NCBI RefSeq assembly: GCF_003031585.1
Contig: NZ_PWAA01000064.1
Coordinates: 62,001-126,000, forward strand
Origin: Thalassobius sp. I31.1
Lineage (GTDB): Bacteria; Pseudomonadota; Alphaproteobacteria; Rhodobacterales; Rhodobacteraceae
Direction of reading: 5' to 3'
Length of the DNA: 64,000 bases
The notes below the pieces were generated by a model, which saw only the letters and a list, made by a program, of their open reading frames with translations, did no database searches and was not told the origin of the DNA. A program made the translations under genes and the position numbers. Every line of letters begins with the position of its first letter. Positions within the stretch are counted from its first letter, which is position 1. Positions 16,458 to 25,639 of this stretch are shown in pieces.

Positions 16458-19124
16458 CTAAATTTTGAAGACCTGATGTGGGCCGTCGATAAACAGGGAT
16501 TTCGGGCGCGCTTCGCCCGAGCGCAGCGCGCGTTCGGGTGGGAGAGCGATCACATCACTGACAAGCTTTTTGAACGGCCCTTCGAACCCTTCCAAAAGCT
16601 GGGGCTCACGCTGCAGAAACGCGGCGCATAGATCATGATAGGGCTGCGGGTTTTCGATCAGCGCGTTGATCTCGCGGCGCAGGGATGACGCGTCGGAAAA
16701 AAGTGGGCCGCCAATAATATCGTGCTGGTTCAAGGGGTATTGGGTATCGCCGTTGGTCACACAGAAGACGGGTCTGCGGTACAATGCGGCCTCAAGAACG
16801 GTGGCGCTGTACCCGGACATGACCAGATCAGAGGCCTCGATCACCGCAATCGCATCCGCCTCAAGAACTACGACGCGCGCGGTTGCGTTCAGTTCTTGTA
16901 CGATAGCGTGATAGGCCGCAACACGGCTTGCCGTCTCCTCGGGGTGGGTTTTAAGGACGAGCGTGCAGTCAATGTTATCTGTCGCCTCAAGGATAATTCT
17001 CCAGACCTCTGAGATCTGGCTCCAGTCGGAGGGTTGGGAGAAGAAGGAAAAGACGGGTTTTCCCTGCGGGAATGCAATCTCGTTGGCCTCGGACAGCTCG
17101 GCGCGGACTGTTGCTGTACGCTCTGCCAGATCATAGTCGACAGGTGCCTCAAGACGTGGGGACCCGACCACAGGTGCACGGTCCAGCGACATGCCAAAGC
17201 CGTCAACCGCGGCTTGCGCAAAGAACTGGCTGATCACACCGTAAAAGTCTGCCGTCACTTTGCTGTAGCGGCAATAGCTGGCATTCAGGCCATGCGGCTC
17301 AACCGCGATGGTGGGCACGTTATGACGCCGTGCAGCCTCGGAAAGTGCCGTGACGCGTACACTGCGAAAGGGGGTTAACACAGCGACTTTGGGCAGTTGA
17401 TCATTGGCTTTGAGGCGCGTGAACCATGCATCACACAAGGTGGCATGCGTCAAATAGGCAAGGATCCCGTCACGCGCGACTGAAGGCAGGCGGTTTAAAA
17501 TTACATGGGCGACATAGGACGGGCCTGCATGATGCACATATTCTTCCAGAAATTCGGTAAGCCAGGCATGCAGGAGCCTGTCGCTCTTATGTGCGCTCTG
17601 CGGCATGGGCACAATCGTATCAGGGCTGATCCGTTCATCTGTCAACTGACTGAACGCCATCAGGTTTCCACCCAAAAACGCGATTTGCAGATTTCCGATG
17701 TCTGCAAGTGTTTCGCTGTAAGCCGCCGAGGACCTGTTGTAGGCTGCGACTTGTGATGTGGCGAGCAAAACACGCGGTTTATCCGTCTCCGACCACTCAG
17801 GAAAGGTTGGCAGAACTGCTTTTATGCGATTTTGCATTGCTTCGATGGCAGGCAGCAGCGGTTGTTTGTCTGGCTCTGCTTCAACGCTTAAATCTGGCTT
17901 CGTCGACAGCACTTTCACCAGGTCCGAAAAGGCGTTGAGCCCTGCTGTGTTCGGGGACAGGCAGACTGCCTCGACCCGGTTATCGCTGCGCAGCTCTTCG
18001 ATGCCAGACAACAGGCGCACAAAGTCACTATTGGCCTTAGGTGTCGCCGTATTGCTGCCGCCCATGGCGACGACAATGTGATCAAACTCTGACGAGGCGA
18101 CAAGCTTTTCCAAAGCAACAAACTGGAGGCAGGGGAAGAAGAGCGTATCCGCCAGTGCAATTTCAGTACCTGCGATGTCGGTCATGGGAAACGCGTCTGG
18201 CGTGGTCTCGTCCAGCGCATGAACGATACTTTCGGCAGCCGCGCGCGTATCTTCGTGTACGCGGTGGTAGTCGGCACTGAATCTGGTGATCCTGCTGCGC
18301 AAATGCTCAACATCGACCTGACAGTCACTGCAATGCTGCATCCGATCTTCAAAGCTGACCCGCCCGTAGAGATCATCGAGAATAAATACAGTGACCTTTT
18401 CCGCGCCCTGAAAGAGCAGTGGCAGCGTGGGAACATGGCGGTTTGAAGCGGCGATGATCAGGCGGTGGGACTTGGGCGATCTGAACCCCGAGGCAGGCAG
18501 ATATCGCCGCGCGTCTGTGTGCGGTGTTGCGGTGATTGATTTGCCGCAACAGTCAATGAAGCTGCGCGTCACCTTGGTTTTCTGCGGGTTGATTTCGGTG
18601 GCCTGTGCTGCGAACGCCGCAGCTTTCTCCTCAGGGAGCAATAGGGTGGCCGTCGCGACGAATGCCCCCAGCAACAACTGACTGCGCTGGATGCGTTGCC
18701 GCGCGGTTGAATCTGCTTCAAAGGTCTCATTCATCAAGCATGTGCGCAGAGTATCCCTGCTAAGCTCTGAGCGGGCCAGATTTATGATCACATGAGGGTT
18801 GCGCGTGGCCTGATAACTTTGTTCGACGAAATGTGCGAGCGCATCGGGATGCTGCTCTGCAAGTTGCAAAAGGCGTGTCTCGACGCTTGGCCATTCATGT
18901 GTGTCGCGCACCCGCCAGAATGTTGCATTGCTGGCCTCTGGCCCGATTGCGCGGTCGGAGATATTGAGCCAAAGCCTGAACGCCTTGATCCGCGCCTTGC
19001 GGACATTTTGCCTGAACGGGGTGACCAGCTTGCGCTTAATCGTCCCCTTTTTGGCTTGCGCAAAGGCTTTAGGCAACGTCCGCACCTGCTTGAACAGGCC
19101 ACGTATCCGGGAAATGAAAGGCAT
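16458..19124 (-). CDS. Large surface-carbohydrate biosynthesis protein, GT-B-like C-terminus
   Basis: An 888-residue protein of a type I cannot name exactly. The N-terminal 60 residues are basic. A middle part (about 190-450) has alternating strands and helices, possibly one Rossmann-like unit. The C-terminal third resembles capsule/teichoic glycosyl- or glycerophosphotransferases: VLKTHPEE (HP motif, about residue 760) and LVMSGYSATVLEAALYRRPVF (about 800) place a nucleotide-sugar site in a GT-B fold. Two catalytic domains are possible given the length. The start at 19124 follows GAAAGG; the frame continues upstream to 19202 into the PIG-L gene. It is the last gene of a minus-strand unit with the PIG-L, NeuC and GNAT genes. 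Confidence 0.65.
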   Translation of the reverse strand: MPFISRIRGLFKQVRTLPKAFAQAKKGTIKRKLVTPFRQNVRKARIKAFRLWLNISDRAIGPEASNATFWRVRDTHEWPSVETRLLQLAEQHPDALAHFVEQSYQATRNPHVIINLARSELSRDTLRTCLMNETFEADSTARQRIQRSQLLLGAFVATATLLLPEEKAAAFAAQATEINPQKTKVTRSFIDCCGKSITATPHTDARRYLPASGFRSPKSHRLIIAASNRHVPTLPLLFQGAEKVTVFILDDLYGRVSFEDRMQHCSDCQVDVEHLRSRITRFSADYHRVHEDTRAAAESIVHALDETTPDAFPMTDIAGTEIALADTLFFPCLQFVALEKLVASSEFDHIVVAMGGSNTATPKANSDFVRLLSGIEELRSDNRVEAVCLSPNTAGLNAFSDLVKVLSTKPDLSVEAEPDKQPLLPAIEAMQNRIKAVLPTFPEWSETDKPRVLLATSQVAAYNRSSAAYSETLADIGNLQIAFLGGNLMAFSQLTDERISPDTIVPMPQSAHKSDRLLHAWLTEFLEEYVHHAGPSYVAHVILNRLPSVARDGILAYLTHATLCDAWFTRLKANDQLPKVAVLTPFRSVRVTALSEAARRHNVPTIAVEPHGLNASYCRYSKVTADFYGVISQFFAQAAVDGFGMSLDRAPVVGSPRLEAPVDYDLAERTATVRAELSEANEIAFPQGKPVFSFFSQPSDWSQISEVWRIILEATDNIDCTLVLKTHPEETASRVAAYHAIVQELNATARVVVLEADAIAVIEASDLVMSGYSATVLEAALYRRPVFCVTNGDTQYPLNQHDIIGGPLFSDASSLRREINALIENPQPYHDLCAAFLQREPQLLEGFEGPFKKLVSDVIALPPERALRSGEARPKSLFIDGPHQVFKI

Positions 19125-19150
19125 AATGCACCCTTTGGATGTAATCGTAT

Positions 19151-19834
19151 TTACTGGTTTGACCGCAATAGCATAAAGCACTCGGCAGCGGCCGCGCCGC
19201 ATGCAACGCCGCGCACTTCGGCTTGTGCCCGCACGGCCCGAAGGCTGCGAGGAAAGGGAAACGGCTGGATTTCAGCGCCGAACATGCTGGTGATCTCCAG
19301 CTTGCGTTCAAGGAAATCCGCGATGTCGACAAAAACGTTTGGCTCGAATTTCTCGCCATCCTGCACTGCGGCGTCCGTCTCGGAGAGCACCTCATAGACA
19401 AGCGTGTTGCGCACCGACGGGTATCTGAACCACTTGGCACAGGCTGCCCCCGCCTCATGCAGGGCTGCATGATCGCTGTGTGCATCGCCGCGGTGCGGAA
19501 GCAGGATGGTTTCGGGCTCAACCTCTTTCACGACGGCGCCAATGGCTGCAACCAGGTCGCCCATGGGCAGTGTGTCCAGGCGCGCGGCGGGAAAGGGCAA
19601 GATATGCACACTTGTAAATCCGAACGCTTCGGTCACCGTTTCGATCTCTTTATCGCGCAGCGCCATCTTCTCGGCAGGCCAACCGTCTTCGGCGCGCATT
19701 TTGGTGCCGATCAGCCAATGTATCGCCCGCCCTTGCGCCGCTGCGCGCAGCAGGGCTCCGCCTGCCCCCAGCGTCTCATCATCAGGATGCGGTGCAAGCA
19801 CCAGAACGGGGCCCTTTTGATCGTCTGAAAACAT
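19151..19834 (-). CDS. PIG-L family deacetylase
   Basis: A 227-residue zinc-dependent N-deacetylase-like protein. Metal-binding motifs are visible: APHPDDE at residues 14-20 and PHRGDAHSDHAALHEA near residue 117. PIG-L/LmbE enzymes remove acetyl groups from N-acetylglucosamine-type sugars. Its gene begins three bases after the NeuC-like gene ends, so it probably acts on a sugar intermediate of the nonulosonic acid route or on the final residue; which one is not visible. Confidence 0.85.
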   Translation of the reverse strand: MFSDDQKGPVLVLAPHPDDETLGAGGALLRAAAQGRAIHWLIGTKMRAEDGWPAEKMALRDKEIETVTEAFGFTSVHILPFPAARLDTLPMGDLVAAIGAVVKEVEPETILLPHRGDAHSDHAALHEAGAACAKWFRYPSVRNTLVYEVLSETDAAVQDGEKFEPNVFVDIADFLERKLEITSMFGAEIQPFPFPRSLRAVRAQAEVRGVACGAAAAECFMLLRSNQ

Positions 19835-19837
19835 GCC

Positions 19838-21004
19838 TCAACCTTCTAATATAAATCGTTTGTGCATCAGTTCCGCGTTGATTTCCGTCTGCGCCAGAAC
19901 TTGCGCGATCCGTGCGCTGGCCGTGCCGTCGCCGTAAGGTGTCTCGCATTTGGCCACTTGCGCGCGAAACGTTTGGTCGGTGGTGACTTTGGTCAGCGCG
20001 TTGGAAATTTCGGCGGGGTCATAATCGGTGAAAATGACGTTGTTGGCATGTTCGCGACCGCGCTGCCGCTTGCCAATGTTCACGGTGGGCAGGCCCAGCG
20101 TAGGGGCCTCAAGAATACCCGCCGAGGAATTGCCCACCATTGCAGACGCATGGCGCAGCATATTGACGAATGTCTTGCGCTCAAGAAATGAGAAAAGCCT
20201 GACCCGGTCGCATCGCGCCGACAGAGCTGTCAATTCAGCCACGACAGCATCATTGCCCGGATCGGTGTTGGGCATCATCGCCACGATGTTGAGGCCGCTG
20301 TTTTCCAGGACCTCCGAGATGGTGGCCATATGTTCGCGCGCGGCGGAAAAATCGGTAATTGTGGGGTGATAGAGGAACACGACATAGGGCGCACCGTTGA
20401 ACTCCAGACCCATTGCACCCTCAACCGCGGCGCGTTCCATATGCGGTGTGCTGATCAGTCGGTCGAGGCCTGAGGCTCCCACTACATTAATCCGCCAGTC
20501 TTCCTCACCCAATGCACGCAGCCGCGCACCGCTCAGTGGTGTGGTGGCCATGTGTAAGTTCGCTAATTTAGAGACTGCATGGCGGATCGGGTTATCAACA
20601 TTGCCATCCTCGGCGTGGTCACCCCCACCGAGATGCACCACGGGGATATGATGATAAAGGCCCGTCACGGCGCCCGTCAGGGATTCCTCTCGGTCGCCCA
20701 TCACCACCAGAAAATCAGGTCGCTCCATCGCGAACAGATCGGTCATGCCTGCCATCTGCAGTGCTGCCCCTTTGACTCGCCCTGACAGTCCGTCAGAAGC
20801 CAGCAGGGTGTCGATGCGTGCCGCAATGCGAAAACCGTCCGCTTCGATCTGGCTAACCGAATTGCCCAAACGCGTGCTCAAGTGGCCGCCCGTTACGATC
20901 ACGCTGGCTTCAAGTCCTTCGGTCGCGTTAACCGCGCTGATCACAGGCGCAAGGATATCGTATTCAGAGCGGATGCCTGTGAGAAAGTGAACGTGGCGTG
21001 TCAT
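19838..21004 (-). CDS. neuC: Hydrolysing UDP-sugar 2-epimerase, NeuC/LegG type
   Basis: A 388-residue GT-B-fold epimerase. It starts HVHFLTGIRSEYDIL, the family N-terminus (GTRxEY in most), has VMGDREE near residue 103, HLGGGDHAEDGNVDNPIRHAVSKL near residue 120, and VGNSSAGILEAPTLGLPTVNIG near residue 290. NeuC/LegG enzymes release UDP and invert C2, giving ManNAc or the 2,4-diacetamido-trideoxy-mannose used by NeuB/LegI. With LegC- and LegB-like genes nearby, the legionaminic-type substrate is more likely than plain ManNAc, but this is inference. Confidence 0.88.
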   Translation of the reverse strand: MTRHVHFLTGIRSEYDILAPVISAVNATEGLEASVIVTGGHLSTRLGNSVSQIEADGFRIAARIDTLLASDGLSGRVKGAALQMAGMTDLFAMERPDFLVVMGDREESLTGAVTGLYHHIPVVHLGGGDHAEDGNVDNPIRHAVSKLANLHMATTPLSGARLRALGEEDWRINVVGASGLDRLISTPHMERAAVEGAMGLEFNGAPYVVFLYHPTITDFSAAREHMATISEVLENSGLNIVAMMPNTDPGNDAVVAELTALSARCDRVRLFSFLERKTFVNMLRHASAMVGNSSAGILEAPTLGLPTVNIGKRQRGREHANNVIFTDYDPAEISNALTKVTTDQTFRAQVAKCETPYGDGTASARIAQVLAQTEINAELMHKRFILEG

Positions 21005-21013
21005 GGTGGCCTT

Positions 21014-21970
21014 TCAGTAGAGATCGGAATCGAGCATGGCGATACGCCAGCGCCGCGAGTCCGTAAAATCATTAATCGTGTTTACAAAACTTCTGCCGCC
21101 CAGATACGTCACAGGCGCGCTGGCCGCAAAGCCAAAATGTTCAAGGTGCAGGCGTGCGGGGTCCATCCTTTGGGACCAGCTGTTCATCTGCTTGATCCCG
21201 TCCCGGGCCGCCCGCTGGCGGATTTCTGCCAGCAGGGCCATGACGTGACCACCCTCTGTGCCGCAGATATCCACGATGTCCACGGCCGCATCGCCGAATG
21301 ATTTGGTGATCGCATAGCCTGCAATTTGTCCCGCGCCCGCAGGAATAACATAACGGGTGTAGGTGTTAATCGGATTGCGATCGACCCGCCAGCCCAGCGT
21401 GGCCGCATCGCGCAGACCCATCACAGTACCTGCCTGAGCGCCCCGCTTTTTAGCCTCCCAAAATCGTGCATCGATCACGTCAACTGTTTCGACCTTGAGT
21501 GCCGGGTCGATCTTTGGGATGCGCGTGGTATTAACGGCCATCGACAGCGACGCGATATCGTCAATCGGGTGCCATGCCAGTTTACGCTGCCGTGTGGCGT
21601 TGATCATCGCATTGGGAAAGCCCCATACGGCTGCATATCCATCGCCGCGCAAGCTGTCATAAAGCGCCTGGCCCACCGTTTCGACCAGCCCCAGGCCGCG
21701 GTCGTCGGGGTGAGTCATCGTGGTCATGGACATGGCCGAGGGGATCACCTCTTCTTCATAATACAGAGGTGCCTGACTTGCGCCATAATGCGCGGCCAGC
21801 CTGTCACCCTTCCATGCCAGCATGATCAGGGGGCCGCCCGCAGGGTGATCGCTAAACCGCCAGCGCCAGAATTCAGGTGTCAGTCTGCGCCCGAAACTTG
21901 CGTGAAACAAATCCAGAATGGCATGCTCGTCACCAGGCTGCCAGGGACGGATATCATAGCCTTTGGTCAT
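21014..21970 (-). CDS. GNAT-family acetyltransferase
   Basis: A 318-residue protein starting YDIRPWQPGDEHAILDLFHASFG, a standard GNAT alpha1/beta1 entry, with MTHPDDRGLGLVETVGQALY near residue 88 as the acetyl-CoA-binding loop. A second GNAT-like half follows (IAGYAITKSFGDAAVDIVDICG near residue 215), so it is probably a double-GNAT protein. It begins the minus-strand unit GNAT-neuC-PIG-L-large transferase and is divergent from legC, sharing a 184-bp promoter region. A role in N-acylating an amino-sugar intermediate is plausible. Confidence 0.75.
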   Translation of the reverse strand: MTKGYDIRPWQPGDEHAILDLFHASFGRRLTPEFWRWRFSDHPAGGPLIMLAWKGDRLAAHYGASQAPLYYEEEVIPSAMSMTTMTHPDDRGLGLVETVGQALYDSLRGDGYAAVWGFPNAMINATRQRKLAWHPIDDIASLSMAVNTTRIPKIDPALKVETVDVIDARFWEAKKRGAQAGTVMGLRDAATLGWRVDRNPINTYTRYVIPAGAGQIAGYAITKSFGDAAVDIVDICGTEGGHVMALLAEIRQRAARDGIKQMNSWSQRMDPARLHLEHFGFAASAPVTYLGGRSFVNTINDFTDSRRWRIAMLDSDLY

Positions 21971-22154
21971 ATGTCTGGCGTCCTTGTCATCGTAACGGCT
22001 TTCGGGTAACAGATATCCAGGAAGCCGAGCCGGATGTCAATCAAGGTGGTCTGTTCTTTGCATCTGTGTTAAGGATTTGGGTGAGTGATACGGGCGTTTA
22101 CGACGCGCTGCGGATCGCCCCGAAATATAAGAATTCGAAGGTTATATTGTTATT

Positions 22155-23321
22155 ATGATCCCCCTTGCCGTCCCGAATCTCAATGGAAACGAAGCTGCGT
22201 ATTTGCAAGACTGTATTACCTCCACTTTTGTTTCTACGGTTGGTCCGTTTGTAAACGATTTTGAGGAGCGTATCGCAGCACTAAGCGGGACATCCACCGC
22301 CGCTGTTTTGTGCAGCGGAACTACAGCGTTGCATCTGGCGCTTGAAGGGTTGGGGATTGGCGAGGGGGATCTGGTGATGGTTCCTTCCCTTACGTTTATT
22401 GCCAGTGCCAATTCCGTCAGCCATGCGCGCGCGGATGTGTGGCTGGTCGACGTAAGTGCCAGTGACTGGATGTTGGATACCGCCCGCGCCCGCGCCGCTA
22501 TCGAGAGCCAGACCGATGCACACCCGGACGGGCGCCTGCATCGCGCCAGCGGCAAAATCCTGCGCGCCATTATGCCTGTCATGGTCATGGGGGCTGTGCC
22601 TGATTTCGACGGTTTGATTGCGTTGGCGAAAGAGTTCGGCCTGCGGGTGATTGTAGATGCTGCCGCCGCGATCGGCACAACCTATGGCGCACAGGTGCCA
22701 CTGGGTGCAACGGGCGTTGATGCTGTGTGCTATTCCTTCAATGGCAACAAGACCGTCACATGTGGCGGGGGAGGTGCGGTGGCCGCGCAGGATGAGGCTC
22801 TGATAGCGCGGATCAAACATCTTAGCTCGACAGGCCGGGTGGGTGCGAATTACGACCACGATATCGTGGCTTATAACTACCGCATGACCAATCTGCAGGC
22901 TGCCGTCGGCATGGCCCAGCTGGAGCGGTTGGAGGACTTTCTTGCGGCCAAGAAATCGATCCGCGATGCCTATGCCAATTTTGCGGCAAATTCCGCCGTG
23001 CTCAGCGCATTTCCTGAACCGCCGCATGGCCAGAACGGCCACTGGTTTTCTGGTTTTTGGTACACAGGTGATACACCCGAAATTGGGGCAAAATTCCGCG
23101 CGCATATGAAAGCGGCTGGCATTGATCTGCGTCCTTTCTGGAAACCGCTTCATCTTCAAACTCCCTATCTCGATGCGTGGGCCGAGCCGATGCCCGTGAC
23201 CGAAGACCTATGGGAACGTATCTTTCCGCTGCCTTGCTCCACCCATATCCCGGATGCTGACAAGGCTACCGTTCTTGCTGCAGCTGCAGCGTTCTGGGAC
23301 AACCACGGAGCACGCGCATGA
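22155..23321 (+). CDS. legC: DegT/DnrJ/EryC1-type PLP aminotransferase, LegC-like
   Basis: A 388-residue aminotransferase. The N-terminus IPLAVPNLNGNEAAYL and the stretch STFVSTVGPFVNDFE match LegC proteins, which aminate UDP-4-keto-6-deoxy sugars at C4. The PLP lysine is K199 in FNGNKTVTCGGGG; VDAAAAIGTTY near residue 170 holds the aspartate that pairs with the pyridine nitrogen. It is the first gene of a plus-strand run of twelve closely packed genes up to 33805 and overlaps the next by four bases. Confidence 0.85.
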   Translation: MIPLAVPNLNGNEAAYLQDCITSTFVSTVGPFVNDFEERIAALSGTSTAAVLCSGTTALHLALEGLGIGEGDLVMVPSLTFIASANSVSHARADVWLVDVSASDWMLDTARARAAIESQTDAHPDGRLHRASGKILRAIMPVMVMGAVPDFDGLIALAKEFGLRVIVDAAAAIGTTYGAQVPLGATGVDAVCYSFNGNKTVTCGGGGAVAAQDEALIARIKHLSSTGRVGANYDHDIVAYNYRMTNLQAAVGMAQLERLEDFLAAKKSIRDAYANFAANSAVLSAFPEPPHGQNGHWFSGFWYTGDTPEIGAKFRAHMKAAGIDLRPFWKPLHLQTPYLDAWAEPMPVTEDLWERIFPLPCSTHIPDADKATVLAAAAAFWDNHGARA

Positions 23322-24388
23322 GACTGGCAAATTACAACGGCGACGATTTGGCCGCGCTGTGCGTGCGCGAGGATCAGACGATACAGGATGCCATGCGCAT
23401 TATGAGCAACGCGGGCCTGCGACTGGTCCCTGTTGTGGCCGCACAGGGTGGTGACTTTGTTGGCGTGATCGCGGATGGTGATATCAGGCGCTATCTGTCG
23501 GAAAACGATGACGTGCATATTCCCACTTCCGAGGTCGTCAACAGATCGCCCGTGAAGATTGAAACCGACATCTCCGTGGTGGATGCCCGCGCCATGATGA
23601 TACGCCACGGGGTCGAATACATGCCGTTGGTGCGCAACAACAAGATCGAGGCGTTGTTCGTGCTGTGGGTTGCTTCCGATTCCAAGTCGCTGACAGCGGT
23701 GATTATGGCGGGCGGGCTGGGCAAGCGTCTGGCCCCGCTGACCGACGATTGTCCCAAACCGATGCTGGAGCTGGGCGGTAAACCGATCCTGAGCCACATC
23801 ATCGAAGGGCTGCGCGATCAGGGCGTGACCCGCTTTGTTCTGTCGACAAACTATCTGTCTGAGATGATCGTGAACCACTTTGGCGATGGTGCGCAGCTGG
23901 GCGTTTCGATCTCTTATGTACACGAGCAAAAACGGCTGGGCACGGGCGGTGCGCTCAGCCTTGTGGATGTCGAAGAGTTGTCCGAGCCTTTCTTGTGCCT
24001 CAACGGTGATATCCTCAACGACATTGACGTGGACGGGCTGCGTCTTCAGCACCAGAGCAACAACTGGGATGCCACGATGGTGGTGCGTAATTTCAATTAC
24101 ACCGTGCCCTATGGTCTGGTCAAAACATCCCCTGAAGGCGATTTCGTCGAGGCGCAGGAAAAGCCCACCATCCAATTCAAGATCAACGCAGGCTATTACA
24201 TGCTGTCCAAATCGGTGCTGAGAAAAGTCCCCGAAGGCAAATTCTATGACCTGCCCACCCTGTTCACTGATCTTCAGCAGTCTGACATGCACGGCGGCAC
24301 ATTCGTACACGAAGGCCGCTGGATCGACATCGGTGACATTGCCGAGCTCTCCCGCGCCCGCGCTATTTTCGAAGGTAAAACGTCGTGA
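23318..24388 (+). CDS. CBS-domain nucleotidyltransferase, PtmE-like
   Basis: A 356-residue two-part protein. Residues 1 to about 120 form a CBS pair (IQDAMRIMSNAGLRLVPVV; DISVVDARAMMIRHGVEYMPLV). Residues 125 onward are a sugar nucleotidyltransferase: VIMAGGLGKRLAPLTDDCPKPML, then GDILNDIDV as the metal site. This architecture matches Campylobacter PtmE, a glucosamine-1-phosphate guanylyltransferase that feeds legionaminic acid synthesis with a GDP-sugar. Whether GTP or another nucleotide is used cannot be decided here. Overlaps both neighbours by four bases. Confidence 0.82.
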   Translation: MRLANYNGDDLAALCVREDQTIQDAMRIMSNAGLRLVPVVAAQGGDFVGVIADGDIRRYLSENDDVHIPTSEVVNRSPVKIETDISVVDARAMMIRHGVEYMPLVRNNKIEALFVLWVASDSKSLTAVIMAGGLGKRLAPLTDDCPKPMLELGGKPILSHIIEGLRDQGVTRFVLSTNYLSEMIVNHFGDGAQLGVSISYVHEQKRLGTGGALSLVDVEELSEPFLCLNGDILNDIDVDGLRLQHQSNNWDATMVVRNFNYTVPYGLVKTSPEGDFVEAQEKPTIQFKINAGYYMLSKSVLRKVPEGKFYDLPTLFTDLQQSDMHGGTFVHEGRWIDIGDIAELSRARAIFEGKTS

Positions 24389-25629
24389 CATCCTTTCATC
24401 TGCCCACCCTGGATTCCCGTATCGTAGGACGACAGAACAGCTTTTTCGCCGAAGATTCCCTGCGTTTTCACGACACCTTGTCGGAGAAGATCAAAGGGTC
24501 GCGCATTCTGGTCATTGGCGGGGCTGGCTCTATCGGGTTTCATACGCTGCGCAATGTCATGCGGTTTGCCCCTTCGGTGGTACATGTTATCGACCACAAC
24601 GAGAACGGTCTGGCCGAGGTCATTCGTGCCCTGCGGTCTGCGCCTGAGCCTGTACTGGTGGATGAGTTGTTGACCCTGCCATTCGACTATGGTGGCGCGC
24701 CGTTCAAGCACTGGCTGGCGGCACAAAGCAAACCCTATGACTATGTGCTGAACTTCGCCGCTCTCAAACATGTCCGTTCCGAGAAAGATCCCTATTCCAT
24801 CCTGGCCATGCTCGAGACTAACGTGCTCAAGTTGGTGGATCTGGCGCAGGGGCTTGAGAGGATCGGTGCGCCGAAGGGCCTGTTTTGCGTGTCTACAGAC
24901 AAAGCTGCAAACCCCAGCTCGATGATGGGGGCGACCAAAAGACTGATGGAGCATGCGTTGTTTGCGCCCAATCTGGCGTGGACCCGGCAAACCCGGATTA
25001 CCTCCGCGCGGTTTGCCAATGTGGCCATGTCCAACGGCTCCTTGCTGCAAAGCTGGCAAATGCGCCAGGCTGCGGGTCAGCCGATGGCCTGCCCCGAAGG
25101 CTGCCGTCGCTTCTTTGTCTCGCTTGATGAATCAGGTCATCTGTGCACGCTTGCCGCCTTCCTTGGTCAGGACCGCAGTGTCATTGTGCCAGCCCTTGAC
25201 CCTGCCGAGCATCTTGTGCTGCTTCAGGATGTGGCCACATGGTATCTGGATGCCCAGGGTCTCAAGCCGTGGGTCACCCGTGACGAGGATGAGGCACGCA
25301 GCATGGTCGCGACTTGTAAGGCGCGCGGCGAATATCCCTTGCTGCTTACGCCGCTCGATACCGCTGGGGAGAAGCCCTATGAGGAATTCATCGGCGCAGG
25401 TGAGAGCGTGACGCGCGGAGATTTCACCTCGCTTGAGCAGATTGGTTATCTGCCGCCCGCCGACGCGGCCGTCTTTCCCGCTTTTATCGAGACCTTGCGA
25501 GGGTTCCTGAGCGACCAACCGCAAACAGCGCTCACCGAAGAGGTGTTGAAAAATGCAATCGCAACGGTCGAGCCTGCCTTTGCCCAAAGCCACCGCGCCA
25601 GCGCAAAATCGCTGGACGCCCGTGTGTAG
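24385..25629 (+). CDS. Nucleotide-sugar 4,6-dehydratase-like protein (CapD/FlaA1 family, LegB role likely)
   Basis: A 414-residue extended SDR. Residues 38-50 carry VIGGAGSIGFHT for NAD binding; NFAALKHVRSEKDPYS near residue 115 and STDKAANPSSMMGATKR near residue 170 are typical of CapD/PseB-like dehydratases, where Met replaces the usual catalytic Tyr before xxxK. There are no membrane segments, so it is a soluble short form. In the pathway it should supply the 4-keto-6-deoxy sugar for LegC. The unusual N-terminal 37 residues and about 80 C-terminal residues extend the family core. Confidence 0.78.
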   Translation: MTSFHLPTLDSRIVGRQNSFFAEDSLRFHDTLSEKIKGSRILVIGGAGSIGFHTLRNVMRFAPSVVHVIDHNENGLAEVIRALRSAPEPVLVDELLTLPFDYGGAPFKHWLAAQSKPYDYVLNFAALKHVRSEKDPYSILAMLETNVLKLVDLAQGLERIGAPKGLFCVSTDKAANPSSMMGATKRLMEHALFAPNLAWTRQTRITSARFANVAMSNGSLLQSWQMRQAAGQPMACPEGCRRFFVSLDESGHLCTLAAFLGQDRSVIVPALDPAEHLVLLQDVATWYLDAQGLKPWVTRDEDEARSMVATCKARGEYPLLLTPLDTAGEKPYEEFIGAGESVTRGDFTSLEQIGYLPPADAAVFPAFIETLRGFLSDQPQTALTEEVLKNAIATVEPAFAQSHRASAKSLDARV

Positions 25630-25639
25630 GACGCACATC

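Noticed and set aside
23165-24391. 408-codon minus-strand frame opposite legC/ptmE
   Set aside because: Opposite a clearly recognisable nucleotidyltransferase; composition and lack of motifs indicate a shadow.
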